Assembly: GCA_021014325.1 (NCBI GenBank)
Contig: CM037462.1
Location: 12,258,501 to 12,322,500 of the forward strand
Reading direction: 5' to 3'
Length of the DNA stretch: 64,000 bases
Origin: Plazaster borealis
Taxonomy: Eukaryota; Echinodermata; Asteroidea; Forcipulatida; Labidiasteridae
A program made the position numbers and the translations under genes. Position 1 is the stretch's first letter; every line of letters starts with the position of its first letter. Positions 1 through 10,920 of the stretch are shown here, piece by piece. The notes beneath the pieces were generated by a model that was not told the origin of the DNA, made no database searches, and saw nothing but the letters and a program-made list of their open reading frames with translations.

Positions 1-243
1 TAACTATGCCAGATTATATAGGTTTTTTCACCGCATTGCTTCAAAATCAGTGCGCCTTGATGGTTGCCGGTGTTGCTTGGACTCGGATTTCACCCAGAAT
101 CCTTTGCGCGCCGATCATGCGCATTTTGGACATGCCTATGGGTTAATTCAGTGAAGCAACTCATTATAAAAACAATGATACACTACGGCATCCATAATTA
201 TTTTGTATGCACCATGTCATTTTTGTTGTATTTCTGTACGCAG

Positions 244-367
244 TGGGCATTTGGAGCTGCTGGATGTTCTTGGTACGGCTTTTGTGGTTTCCTTTTCCCG
301 CTGAACTCGATGATGACGCAGATGGCGATGTCTATATGCCGCTACCTCAAGCTCTGCAAGAAATTCG
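244..367 (+). CDS. Opsin exon: TM3 and start of intracellular loop 2
   Basis: The acceptor CAG is at 241-243 and the donor GTAACT starts at 368. The exon is entered in phase 0 and left after one base of a codon. It encodes WAFGAAGCSWYGFCGF, TM3 and SICRYLKLCKKF. The leftover G joins AT of the next exon to give Asp. Confidence 0.9.
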
Positions 368-3300
368 GTAACTATGAAATCAATATCTTCAACAAGTAAT
401 AAACCAAAGGGAACGACTCACATTTTATCGAAAAAATACAACAACTAGTACCAATGATGTTGTTCCCTTTAATACAAAATGATACAAACAATCAAGTTAA
501 CATAAAGCTACGCAGGGACGAGCAACAGCTTATAAACAGATAATTATAAGCACATTACAAATCACCATGCTTTCCTATAAAAAAGGAAAGATTTTTTTAG
601 TTCATTTTTGAACAGACTTTTGTGAGTTTTTGCGAATTATTAAATTTCCCATTGCCAGTATAGTATCGTGCCTGCCAGAATGCCCTGGAGTGTATGGGTC
701 ACTATTTTTGTATAAACAAAGGTTACATGGTCAGTATAGGAATTGTGGTGTACATTCTGTGAAGTTAAATGGAATATTATATCCTAAAGACAATGTTGTC
801 TGCTTTAGGAAACAGTGCTTTTATTTCAGCTGAAATCCTACAGTGACCGTACATTCCCGGACCTTTCTTGCAGTAAAGATACTACACTTTCCACATGAAT
901 TGAAGCGTCATACAAATAACAGCTGAACAGGTTGAGATATGTGCCCCATTTCTTCACATCAACAAGTTGAATCAGACAGTGCAATCTCCATAAAATGTCA
1001 AATGTTATGTTTTCTTCCATTGATTTGTGTATGAACCGTGCCTGCAGGAAGTCCAGGCTCTCTGGCTCTTTTGTAAACGTGATGTCACAGGTTGCATGGT
1101 CTATAGCTGTTAGTGTTACAATATAGGAAAGTACAAAAGAAATTCCAAATTAAAAGTTGCATGGTCTGAGTTTCGCCGAAAGAAATCGTTTAAAAGATAT
1201 GTTTTTTCTCTCTGAACGAATTTTGAATAATATGTAAGGCAAAATGCACAAAAAACACGTAACATGCAAATTTGTGTGTACATTGTTGATGAACGTGAGG
1301 TGATGTCGGGATCGCGAAAATACTTAATTTCTAGTTTTAACTATCTACCACTTATCGCTGGCGGTTTTTTCTTTTATTCTTCCCCTTGCCATACCTTAAA
1401 GGCCCTGTACACTATTGGTAAGATCGAAAACAACAATGTTCACAGATTCACACATAACTTACATGATTTAAAGTAAGTAATGATAGAAAGGGTTCCTTAA
1501 AATATGTCTGCCTAAAATGCTATATCGGTTCTGAGAAATGAGTAAAACAATAGTTTTTATCACGCGCGACAATTTGAAAAAAAAACAGAAAACACATAAG
1601 GTCTCTTTTCACTATTTTCTCGTGACCTCGATGACCAATTAAGCTCAAACTTTCACAGGTTTGTTTGTTCATGCATATGTTGAATCACAAAAAATGTGGA
1701 CACTGATTTTGAGCTGTTACCAAAAGTGTACAATACCTTTAAATGGAAGCTTATAACTCTCTCGCATCTATAAAACAAAAATAGCTATTTAAAATAATTT
1801 GTTGGGTCAAATTTGCCAAGTATCGGACCTAGCATCTAAAATATTGAGTTGTTTCTGATTATGAAACCGAGAGATGCTCATGAACCCTATACTTGAACTG
1901 CGAAGAGAAGACGAATTCAATGAAGTACCTTTGTTTGTTATATTTTGACGTGGGAGGAAAGCCCAAATTTATATGAGGAACCCTCGTATATATTCAAGGA
2001 AAGTAAATCTACACGCAATGCCACGGTTCGAGGTGGGATTCGAACCAGGTACCACGGGGCGAAAGGTGGGGGAAATTACCACAATGCAAACCTGATATTT
2101 AACTGTAATGAACGAACATACAACTCAATCAATATAATAATATAGGCTCTTTTATAGCGCAATTCCAAACAATGATCATTGCGCTTCGAACATTATTACC
2201 CCTGGTCACTGGGCCATTTCAATCCCTAAACCATCTCAGCTCCCTTGGGAGTACATGTATACAGCTTCTGCTGCCAAGTATGTAGCACACTACGCTAAAT
2301 CAATCACAAGAACCATCTCTGCCCTTACAGGTACCCATTTTACCCCTGGGTGAAGAGAGACAATTATAGTTAGGTGTCTTGCTCAAGGACACAAGTGTCA
2401 TGACCAGGATTCGAACCCAGACCCTGATAAATAATTTTTTTTCCTGCGTATGGCGTGTACAGCCTAGAACTGTAGATCAAAAAGACATTCAAGCCAGAGC
2501 AACCTCAGTTACTGTGCGGATGCATTTGATTCCACCAGGGAATTGCCTTAATATAGAGGACGGTCATTCACGATGTGTGGGATGGTCTTGTCTGGATATA
2601 ATACGGGCACTCTGTCGTCCTTTACTTGAACAAATCAATCACTTAATAAAATAATTAAGGAAGTAAGGAAGTTGAACATTAAATAACTAAATATTAAATA
2701 ACAAAGAAGTATATATAAAAGTATTTCCGCTTTTCAGCGCTGTGATTGAAAACGCAGTATATAGCGTTTTAAACTTCCACAAATATACTATTTTCCCGCT
2801 CTTTTTCCATCTTGTTTGTCGACGTTATTACAGAAATATAGTTCCTGTACTGAATTCCTCGAGGCAGTGATACTATCATACGATACACCTTGTCAAATGG
2901 ATTTTCACAAGTAGGAATTTTCCATTATCTTTCTCACAGATTTATATCAGTGAAGACCTATCTGATGTATCTATATACATCCGTTGGTTAAGTTGTTCTT
3001 TTCATGATAATGCACAAACTTTGTTCAAGTGACAATTTTTTTACCGTCCCACACAAATTCGCAGACGAAACAGAAACGTCTGTGCTGCAGTTATTTATCA
3101 CCGGCTCAGTGCAGTAAGTCCTCAATTGCAATTTCAAATGCGTAATGATCAAAAGGGCTTTCAAGAAAAAAATGCATATAAATTAGGGAAAAAAATAATA
3201 AATCGATTCCACAAATCAATGTTTTCCTAAAAAATTAATGTTCTTTTTGCCAAACAATTACTTTGGAGACCATTCTTGTTCAAAATCTCCCTCTACCCGG

Positions 3301-6300
3301 GGAGCTCCTCATTGTTGCGTCAATCGTCTGCTTACAAGAACCATCGGCAAGCTAGCGTGCCTTTTGCTTTGCTTACGGTCAGCAGTGTTTATGAAATAGA
3401 CATTTTTGCTAATGGCCGCTCTGTATCTGCTTACAGGCTTTATGAAATTGGGCCCTGATCAACATACCTTTACAAGAAATTATTATCATCAATTTTATAA
3501 AAATGTTCGAACTTTTTTCTTCTTTACCTTTTGCGCAGATGACCGTCTGCTTGCGAAACTGATGCCAAAGATAATCGCCTCGTTATGGGGATATACGTTT
3601 CTATGGACGATTCCTCCACTAATTGGCTGGAACAGGTTTGTTAATTTCTTTCCATCCCCATCACATGATCGCCGTTACCAGGCGATGGGTAGACTGCAGG
3701 TCCCCTGTCTTTATCGGTAAGGATAAAGACAAGCACTGGTCTTGCAAGCATAATGGTTTCATGATAGACATTTGTACATGTAATATACAATGTCTTACCT
3801 TGTCTTCTCTAATTGGGTTCTTGGACAGTGATTAGGTTCGCTTTTCTCGGGTGGAAGGGCTCTTTAAGAAAATGTTTCCATACATCACACTCCTCCTTTT
3901 ATCTAACTAAGGCACACACCCCTATTCTGCCTGCAGCCCTTTCCGCCATCATACCCACCAAGTGATAACCAGTGCAGCTCAGGCCTAAAAGTACAGTCAT
4001 TTGAGTCAGGCCTATAAGTACAGCCTTCCCAGGCCTATAAGTAAAGCCATCTCAGGCACCAAGTACAGCCATCTCAGGCCTATAAGTACAGCCATTCCAT
4101 ACCAGGCCTAAGTACAGCCATCTCAGGCCTAAATACAGCCTTCCCAGGCCTATAAAGTACAGCCAGACTTAAGTACAGCCCTTTCCGCCATCATACTCAC
4201 CAAGTGATAACAATACAGTGCAGCTCAGGCCTAAAAGTACAGTCATCTCAGGCCTATAAGTACAGCAATCTCAGGCATAAGTACAGCCATCTCAGGCCTA
4301 TAAGTACAGCCATTCCAGGCCTATAAGTACAGCCATCTCAGGCCTAAGTACAGCCTTCCCAGGCCTTACAACAGCCATTCCAGACCTATCGTACAGCCTT
4401 CCCAGGTCTAAGTACAGTCATCTCAGGCCTATTAGTACATCCATATCAGGCCTACAGCCATATCAGGCCATATAACAGCCATCGCAGGCCTAAGTAGGCC
4501 TACTGTCATTTTAGTCCTGTTAGTACAGCCATCTCAGGCATATAAGTACAGCCAGCTCAGGCCTATTACAGCCAGCTCTAAGTAAAGCTATCTCTGCTAA
4601 TAGACAGACATATTGCATAACTAAAAGGGTGGCTTTCTAAACTCCCCGTCTCTCCAATCCAAACTTGTTCTTGAAAGGCTTCATAGGCTTAACAAACTTG
4701 ACAACCGAGCATGCAATATTAAGCGGAAGCGAACGTTAAACCAAAAATGGGCACTTGACCACTTTGGCGCTTTATAAATTTCTTTTGATTGATTGATTGA
4801 TTGATATTGCTTCGTCCTTCGGATGGGATATAAAGCCGTAGGTCCCGTGTGTTGTGTAATGCACGTAAAAGAACCTAGTATACGCTTATCGCTAAGAGCC
4901 CAAGGGATTTGCCCCGGTGTTTCTGGCAGTGGCTGCTGAATGCGCCAAAGCACTTTGTAAACCCTCTATATACCCTCTTCAAGGTGTAACTCAAATGGGT
5001 CTCATAATTCAAAAACTTCAAAAACCTGTCTGGAAATATTTAATAATCAGCCCTTTGAGACGCCGGTATATAAAAGCGCGATATAAAAACTAGTTATTAT
5101 TTTATTATAGGTTTTCCCGGCCAATTTCAGCAACAATTCATTCAATTTCATTAACACGCATTCAAATTCACGCATTTTCCCCTTATCCACTCAAACTAGT
5201 TTTTTTTAAATAGCTATTAATGCATTCAATTTCGTTTTCGTGCACGCATGATTTCGTTTCTCATTCAGATTCGTTTCAGTCATTCTGTTTCACTTTAGGC
5301 ATTCAAGACTACACTTTGACCATTCTTAGGTTGAATTTTTACTACCTATTTACACTTGATGAAATTGAATGGTTGACCGGAGTTTGCTGCTGGCTTTTAC
5401 AAAATTGAATGAGTCTTGCGGTCTAATGAAGTTGAAGGATCTTATTTGACCAGTAAATGCTTAACTGGTGAAATTGAATAACTCATTTTGACTGTTGAAT
5501 GCTGATTCAACGGAGCATCCATTTTTATAAGGAAATTGAATAAGCCGGGTGTTAAAATAAACGGATTTTTGTTGAAATTGGCCGGGAAATCCTGTTTGGG
5601 CATTATGTTGTGTATGGCTGTTGATGATACATTGTTTGTTCATTTCCCTTTGCTGTCTTCTCAGATACGTCCCCGAGCGGTTTCGCACGTCGTGTACTGT
5701 TGATTGGGGATCTCAGAGGCTAGCGGACAGGACTTACATCATTTGCATATTCATTTTCTGTTACGTCGTACCACTTGGGGGAATTTTGATTAGTTACATC
5801 ACCATTGCAAGAAAGATATTCAACCATCGCAAAATGATCCTTAAACAACACACGTCTCATTTTACACATTTTTGGACGGAGGTTCGCTTAATCAAGGTAA
5901 ATTTAAGCTTTATTTATTACCGAATTGAGCTTTATTAACAAGAAAACAAATGTTTTGTTATAGTTTGCTGGCAGTGTTACGCCTTCCAAAATCGAGTAAC
6001 AATTTTAAAAAGAGTAAGAATAATAATTTTAACAAAAAACTAGAAAACAAAAAAGGTGAATGTGGACTACTCTATACCAAAGACCTGACCAGAACTTCAT
6101 GCAGCTGCTAGCTCGACATATTTATTTCTTAGATTTGCCTGTTAAGATCACTCATTGCACAATTATTGATCTTGACTGGCTCCCAAAAAAACACTTTTGC
6201 TTAGCAGGCAAATCTAACAAATAAAGCATGTTCTGTTTGTGTGAAATTGGCGTGGCTTTACAATGGAATTTACGTCACACTTACGAACAGGAGAACAGGA

Positions 6301-7823
6301 CTGTGGACGCTTTAACCCTGCGGTTCAGTAAGTGAGACCCTTTTTGGAAGTCCGTTTGATTACGGTGCAATATGTTTAATGGTCTAAACGACGGATATAG
6401 GCCCTCTAGAACCAAGGAAACACCTCCAATCCAAAAAAATAATGGTTACACATGATCAAGAGAAAATATTTTAATATAACATAATATATGCTCATATTTA
6501 TGCGTGCGGTGCGGTTCGGCTATCCGTTACGTGATGGTACGTTTTTGTACAGTTATACGTTTGAATAGCGTGCAATAAAACCTTGAAAGCCCTTGTAGCA
6601 GTCTACATAAACAATACATCCTATTTGTATGGCCAACTCACAACAGCGACAGCTGTGATCCATGCAGCTGACTTGACAGGGTGATTGATTTTCTTACAAG
6701 TCCTTGCGAGAGCGGCCTATAACTCAGTCAACTTATCTACTGAGATATAATAATACTGCCCTTAGGGAATTAAACAAGTCGGTTATTTGGGTGTCAATTT
6801 ATGGGTCAATGAATTAACCCACCAGGCTAGGCTTTTACCAGACTATTTGGCTATGTTTCACCAGGCTATTTGGCTATGTTTCAATATAGGGAACTTATGG
6901 ATTTGGAAAAAAAATCTAGAAAAAACCCCGTGGCGGAGTAAACAACTTTTGTTCACTAATGTACTTTCAAAAGGGGTCCCATGCCACGATTGCAGTGCCT
7001 GATAGTGCCATTGACAACAAAATGCTTCTGAATGTTTTAATTGTACGTACAATAGTTGATGTACTTAAATGCTATAAACATAAACAATAATCATTCAACA
7101 ATCTCTTTTTCCCCTTCCCACTTTGATCTCAACCCCATTCAGTCTTCGTTGGCCGTCACTCTAGCTTATACAATAGCATGGACTCCATACGCTGTGGTAT
7201 CTTTTTTAGCAATGGCGGTGGACGTGTCAGATATTCCCTACTCAGTCCACGCCATCCCCACCTTCTTGGCCAAGTCGGCAGCTTGTTACAACCCCATAAT
7301 CTATGTCATGTTCAATCAGAAGTTTAAAGAGGAATTGCAACGATTGTGCTGTTGTTGTGGCTGCATGTGCTGCAAGATTTCTATAAATATAAGCACCCAC
7401 GAACACATCGATAGGTTTAAAGAAATCGGGTGCTCGACGTGGACAAACCCTTTCTCCCGCCAGTTTGTCCATTTGCCACCTTCCCCCGTTATGGACCAGC
7501 CACGATTGTTCACAACAACCTCTAAAAAGAACAGAGTGTTCACCTTGGAACCCAGTAACCCTTTAGGGATGGTAATCCATGAGCCGAACTGCGACCCGTT
7601 CACGTTCATGGGAGCGGACGACATCCCAGGGCCCTCTACCGACAGGGTTGTTGTACACTCGCCATGTAACCCCACATACTCTACCGTACATCTTCCTAAT
7701 GTACCGGTACCGTACCAAGAAGCCTCCGCACAGGAGCTCACGTTAACATCCAGGCATCACGAAGGCGTAGATGTTCCAAGACGTATATCTGTTGCAGTTG
7801 TATATGCAGAGTCGCAAATGTGA
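244..7823 (+). CDS. Opsin (retinal-binding GPCR), 3' four coding exons; 5' end outside window
   Basis: Light-sensing seven-transmembrane receptor that would bind retinal through a Schiff base and act in the plasma membrane of a photoreceptor-type cell. Exons 244-367, 3539-3635, 5665-5896 and 7143-7823 join in frame (phases 1, 2, 0) with GT/AG borders and give 377 residues from the start of TM3 to a TGA stop. Seen: WAFGAAGC with the C110-type disulfide cysteine; Y at the bovine 113 site; TM4 ending PPLIGWNR; YVPERFRTSC carrying the E181 and C187 equivalents; AWTPYA in TM6; FLAKSAACYNPIIY with the retinal lysine (AAG at 7272-7274) and NPxxY; then NQKF and a cysteine cluster likely to be palmitoylated. 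Odd: the D/ERY motif is C-R-Y (TGC at 337-339). TM1, TM2 and the start codon are missing because the window begins inside the gene. The subtype (Go, peropsin, RGR, neuropsin or echinoderm-specific) cannot be settled by eye. Confidence 0.93.
1396..1742. mobile_element. TTAA-flanked MITE, variant of the GTACACGTTTGG family
   Basis: TTAA at both ends (1396-1399 and 1739-1742) with inverted ends AGGCCCTGTACAC and GTGTACAATACCT. A related, more eroded copy lies at about 15610-15940; both carry a GTTCACAGATT...CACATAACT segment near one end. No protein coding capacity. Confidence 0.7.
2160..2430 (-). mobile_element. tRNA-derived SINE, second family
   Basis: Reading the minus strand, GGGTTCGAATCC (box B type) is followed by a SINE body. 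The body motif near CTCAGCTCCCTTGGGAGTA recurs at about 17229-17400 (minus) and about 56345-56520 (plus), where it reads CCAAAGGAGTTGAGATGG. The three copies differ in truncation. Confidence 0.6.
3285..3460. repeat. Dispersed repeat ending TATGAAATTGGGCCC
   Basis: Shares CAAGCTAGC, a cagcagtgttta(t/c)gaaa block and the tail TATGAAATTGGGCCC with 8330-8740. The second copy is split by a TIR element. A shorter tail variant is near 34141-34168. Confidence 0.55.
3539..3635 (+). CDS. Opsin exon: TM4
   Basis: Acceptor GCGCAG ends at 3538 and donor GTTTGT starts at 3636. It encodes DRLLAKLMPKIIASLWGY then TFLWTIPPLIGWN, a typical opsin TM4. It leaves two bases (AG) that join A of the next exon to give Arg. 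Confidence 0.9.
3940..4590. repeat. Minisatellite, roughly 20-bp unit with higher-order duplication
   Basis: Dozens of degenerate copies of CAGGCCTATAAGTACAGCCA. A CTTTCCGCCATCATAC...CCAAGTGATAAC block appears at about 3939 and again at about 4181, so the array carries a duplicated segment of roughly 242 bp on top of the short unit. Confidence 0.85.
4785..5110 (+). mobile_element. 5'-truncated tRNA-Leu-type SINE
   Basis: Begins inside the body at TTGCTTCGTCCTTCGGATGG, lacking the tRNA head, and runs through GTGTTGTGTAATGCACGTAA to a GCGATATAAAAACTAGTTAT tail. A (TGAT)n run sits at the truncation point. Confidence 0.8.
5114..5588. mobile_element. 475-bp TIR element (MITE-like)
   Basis: Inverted ends TTCCCGGCCAATTTCA at 5114 and TGAAATTGGCCGGGAA at 5573-5588. 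The interior is rich in ATTCAATTTC and its complement. No open frame of note. No clear target duplication was identified. Confidence 0.75.
5665..5896 (+). CDS. Opsin exon: extracellular loop 2, TM5, intracellular loop 3
   Basis: Acceptor TTCTCAG ends at 5664 and donor GTAAAT starts at 5897. It encodes YVPERFRTSCTVDWG (E181 and C187 equivalents), TM5 around FIFCYVVPLGGILISYI, and a basic loop ending EVRLIK. It ends on a codon boundary. Confidence 0.92.
5897..7142 (+). other. Opsin intron
   Basis: AT-rich and non-coding. It has an inverted pair AGATTTGCCTG / CAGGCAAATCT around 6131-6221 and a short tandem of CTATTTGGCTATGTTTCA at about 6842-6880. Confidence 0.6.
7143..7823 (+). CDS. Opsin terminal exon: TM6, TM7, C-terminal tail
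   Basis: Acceptor CCATTCAG ends at 7142; the exon is entered in phase 0. It encodes AWTPYA, the retinal lysine in FLAKSA, NPIIY, NQKF, a cysteine-rich stretch RLCCCCGCMCC and a tail of about 130 residues rich in Pro, Ser and Thr. The stop is TGA at 7821-7823. Confidence 0.93.
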   Translation, partial: SSLAVTLAYTIAWTPYAVVSFLAMAVDVSDIPYSVHAIPTFLAKSAACYNPIIYVMFNQKFKEELQRLCCCCGCMCCKISINISTHEHIDRFKEIGCSTWTNPFSRQFVHLPPSPVMDQPRLFTTTSKKNRVFTLEPSNPLGMVIHEPNCDPFTFMGADDIPGPSTDRVVVHSPCNPTYSTVHLPNVPVPYQEASAQELTLTSRHHEGVDVPRRISVAVVYAESQM

Positions 7824-7877
7824 CAGTCACATCCGCATCTCATAGAAGGATAACAAGCCCTTTTGTCAGGGTCCAAT

Positions 7878-8170
7878 TCAGTGGCGTAACTAACCCACCA
7901 ATTGATTCCCCCCCCCCCCGCGGGTGCCCTCATTTGAAATCTGGACTTAAATTACCATTGAGAATAAAATGTTACATTTATCAGATTTAATGTGATAATT
8001 TCAATGTTTTAAAACCTATCCACGTCAGATTATCTTATTATAGTAAAAAAAAAGTAAATGGCCAAACAAGAGCGCTGAAAACGGGCTTGTTTTTATAGAG
8101 AAATGCAAACAGAAACTACAGTTTATTGACCACGGGAGTGCCCCCTAGAAAAGAAAATGGTGCAACAAAA
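7878..8170. mobile_element. CAGTGGCGTAAC-ended element, partial copy, supplying a poly(A) signal
   Basis: Starts TCAGTGGCGTAAC 55 bases after the opsin stop and matches the element at 42346-43241 in order, including the C-run, the AATTGAT(T/G)(C/T) region and the CAAACAGAAACT / CAAACGGAAACT block. An AATAAA at 7963-7968 lies inside it and is the nearest candidate poly(A) signal for the opsin transcript. Confidence 0.65.
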
Positions 8171-8329
8171 TGTCACCCTTGTTTCGGCGCTGGTCCAAAC
8201 TCGTAAAGCTGTGTACTGGTAAGAAAATTTCTGTGCTTACTGTAGCAGATGAACATGCGTAAGCAAAAGTGTGTTGTTCATAAACGATCGAGAAGTTTTG
8301 ACAGCGCGTTTGTGCGCGTTCAGAATGAA

Positions 8330-8740
8330 TTTGCATTGTTGGTCACTCATCTGTTTACAAGACTCGCTGGCAAGCTAGCTCACCTTCTGCACTGCAAAAA
8401 CTCGGGTGTTAAAATTGACACCATGGGTGTTGTCTCACATAGATACCGAAGAGAGAATCAAAATTAACATCTTAGGGGGTTAAAATAACGCACCAATGTA
8501 ATTTTTTGCAGAAATAAGTGTAATTTTAACACCCTATATGGTGTAAATGTTGATTCTTGTTTTGGTGTCTATAGACATATATATATATATGTGTGACAAC
8601 ACCCATGGTGTCGATTTAACACCCCAGTTTTGGCAGTGTGGTTTGCTTTCGGTAATTAGCAGTGTTTACGAAACAGAAATTCTGCTAGTGGTCGCTCCGT
8701 CAGCAGAAAAAAAAGTCTTATGAAATTGGGCCCAGTATAT
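8330..8740. repeat. Dispersed repeat split by a TIR element
   Basis: Flanks match 3285-3460 in order (CAAGCTAGCT, then AGCAGTGTTTACGAAA, then TATGAAATTGGGCCC). The insertion occupies about 8391-8639. Confidence 0.6.
8391..8639. mobile_element. About 250-bp TIR element, inserted in a repeat
   Basis: Inverted ends CACTGCAAAAACTCGGGTGT and ACACCCCAGTTTTGGCAGTG (imperfect). Internal inverted GACACCATGGGTGTTGT / ACAACACCCATGGTGTC and a short AT dinucleotide run at about 8577-8591. No coding capacity. Confidence 0.7.
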
Positions 8741-8982
8741 AGTTAAAGAATAATGAAAACTAATGCAGATCTTCAATCTGATTACATTTTTAGAGTTGGA
8801 GAACCTATAATATTATCCTGAGAAAAACTTTGCTGTTTGTCATAATAATGCGAGGAAATAATGTTCAAAAACACCGGCTTATTTGGGTTTGTCAGAATTG
8901 TGCACAAAATCACTGGCAAGACATTGTCTTTTATTTTATGTTGTTTTACTTATATTTTTATCACGAAAACGTGACTAAATGA

Positions 8983-9220
8983 TGTTTGAAGCTTTGCATG
9001 GTGTGTAAAAATAAGAAGTAGGCCTAACTATAAATAAATAGTAAAAGGCAGGTACAACCATGTGTAAAATCTCAAGTAAAACGTTATGTTTTCTCCTTAT
9101 AGGACGAGCAGAGTATACTGTTCGAAACGTCGAGACCACACCGGCTCTGACCCACAAAGAGATTTTACACATGGTTGTACCCGCAAGTTTACTATATATT
9201 TATAGTTACTTCTTATTGTG
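8983..9220. mobile_element. Palindromic element with GAGCAGAGTATACTGTTC stem-loop
   Basis: Two arms, each containing ACATGGTTGTAC (or its complement) and a CTATAAATA stretch, face each other around about 9072-9165. A GAGCAG-AGTATA-CTGTTC hairpin followed by GAAACGTCGAGACC lies between. A single-arm copy is at about 35379-35560. Confidence 0.7.
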
Positions 9221-9293
9221 ACCAAATGAGTTGACATTTTCACAAGTTTATTTCTTTGGTTGCTTATATTGAAAACTCGAGGATAGGCTAAAA

Positions 9294-9600
9294 ATGTTAA
9301 AGGGACACGTTAATTGCCTTGGATCGGGCGAGTTGGTCTGTGAAAAGCGTTTGTAACAATTGGTTATAAAACGCATATGGTTAGAAAGATGTTTTAAAAG
9401 TAGAATACAGTGATCCACACAAGTATGCCTCGAAATTGCATGGTTTTCCTTTTACTTTGCGAACTAACACGGTCCGCCATTTTGCGGAGTCATAAATTTT
9501 GCTCTACAAAATGGCGCGGCGTATTAGTTTACGATGTAGAAGGAAAACCACGCAATGGTCCCGGGGGTTCGTAAACATGTAAGAGTAAAGATGTAACCAA
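9294..9600. repeat. Probable dispersed element, internal inverted repeat
   Basis: Begins TTAAAGGGACACGTT. Inside, GCATGGTTTTCCTT and AAGGAAAACCACGC, with CGCCATTTTG and CAAAATGGCG, form an inverted pair across about 9440-9555. The far end was not located. Confidence 0.5.
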
Positions 9601-10544
9601 ACAAACCTAAGATTATAGGGACCTATGCTACATTCGAAATAAATGATTGGGTTCGAGATTTTGAATTAATTTATGGTCGCAAATCATCAGTGTTTTCTTT
9701 TGTCGAGTTGATAGGGCTTCGATGATTATTGTTTTGTGCTGTTGTTAATACCACTTTAAACGTTCACTGTGCTACTTAAAACGTATAGGCCTAAGTAATA
9801 GTTTGGGTTTTATTATACTGCATTTATTATAGCTTTAGTTTTCTTCCATATCCTTGACTTATCTTGAATTATTCTACTACTTAAGAACTATCCTAATGAC
9901 TGCCGTAATAACCGTATAAAGATGCGAGATGGGAAAATTAATGAAGGTCTTTCAGTTAAAAGCATATTGCGTCGGTGATAATCGAGACAGAAAATTCGAT
10001 TTAGGAGCTAACTTGGTATCAAAGTTGCCGACAGGGTTTCCCGTTGACATAATGTGCTTTTAGTCTTTTTCGTTAAGAAAATTGCGTTTTTGTCCAGATT
10101 TTTTTAAACGATTTTGACAGTCGAGGCAAAACAAAATGGACAAAGCACCTGCAAAGCACTTAAGCATAAAAGAAAACAATATCCATATGTACCGGTATAA
10201 ATCCATACACTCTAAAAAGAGTATGGGTGAGAATGTACAGAGAGATGATGAATCATTAAGGGCTATATATACGCATGTCCTGGTTAGCGATTTAAGAATA
10301 AATCTTCATTGGCGTTTTTTAATTCATGGAAGACTAAAAGCCATATCCCAAGAGGCAACAGGCAACCCCAGATAGGCACTCTCCATGAAGAAAATTCGTT
10401 CACATTTCAATTATTATTTTCTTGGGGATTGAAAGTTACAGCTAGAAGAGTGGCCTATAGTGCTGTCAAAGTGTTCCTTGTGCATGCAGTGTATTTGGTT
10501 GCCTCCAAGTTGCCTGAAAGAAATTACCCTGTGTGACATGGCCT

Positions 10545-10920
10545 TTAAAGGTATCGTACACGTTTGGTAATGACTCAAAGCAAATATTAGCATAAAAACT
10601 TACTTGGTAACAAGCTACGGAGAGCTGTTGATAGTATAAAACATTGTAGGAAACGACTTCCTCTGAAGTAACGTAGTTTTTGAGAAAGAGGTAATTTCTC
10701 ACTAAAATAATCAAAACTTCTTGCAAGAAGTTTTTATTCCTATCTGAAAGCACACAAATTTGTACAACAAGGGTGTTTTTTCTTTCATCATTTTCTTGCA
10801 ACTTCGATGACCAATTGAGCCCAAATTGTCACAGGCTTGTTATTTTATGCATATGTTGTGGGATACACCAAGTGAGAACACTGGTCTTTGACAATTACCA
10901 AACGTGTACGATGCCTTTAA
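10545..10920 (-). mobile_element. TTAA-flanked MITE, family A
   Basis: TTAA at 10545-10548 and 10917-10920. Inverted ends AGGTATCGTACACGTTTGG and CCAAACGTGTACGATGCCT. The centre contains the palindrome AACTTCTTGCAAGAAGTT. Family copies recur throughout the window in both orientations. Confidence 0.88.

Larger units (their letters stand above)
368..3538 (+). other. Opsin intron, repeat-filled
   Basis: No coding signal. It contains a repeat at about 838-1110 that recurs in FKTN intron 3 near 18.8 and 19.3 kb, a TTAA-flanked MITE at 1396-1742, a tRNA-derived SINE copy at about 2160-2430 (minus), and a short repeat at about 3285-3460 that recurs at 8330-8740. The rest is unassigned AT-rich sequence. 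Confidence 0.7.
3636..5664 (+). other. Opsin intron, almost entirely repeats
   Basis: Holds the CAGGCCTATAAGTACAGCC minisatellite (about 3940-4590), a 5'-truncated SINE (about 4785-5110) and a 475-bp TIR element (5114-5588) that ends 76 bases before the next exon. No coding evidence. Confidence 0.7.

Noticed and set aside
7316..7741. 141-aa minus-strand frame
   Set aside because: Antisense shadow of the opsin terminal exon.
9100..9140. Confident hammerhead ribozyme call
   Set aside because: The stem and GAAAC are present but the required CUGANGA box cannot be read upstream, and the stem uses bases the core would need; kept only as a tentative finding.
10136..10375. 79-codon ATG frame upstream of FKTN
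   Set aside because: No recognisable domain, no splice sites that would extend it, and composition like the flanking AT-rich DNA.
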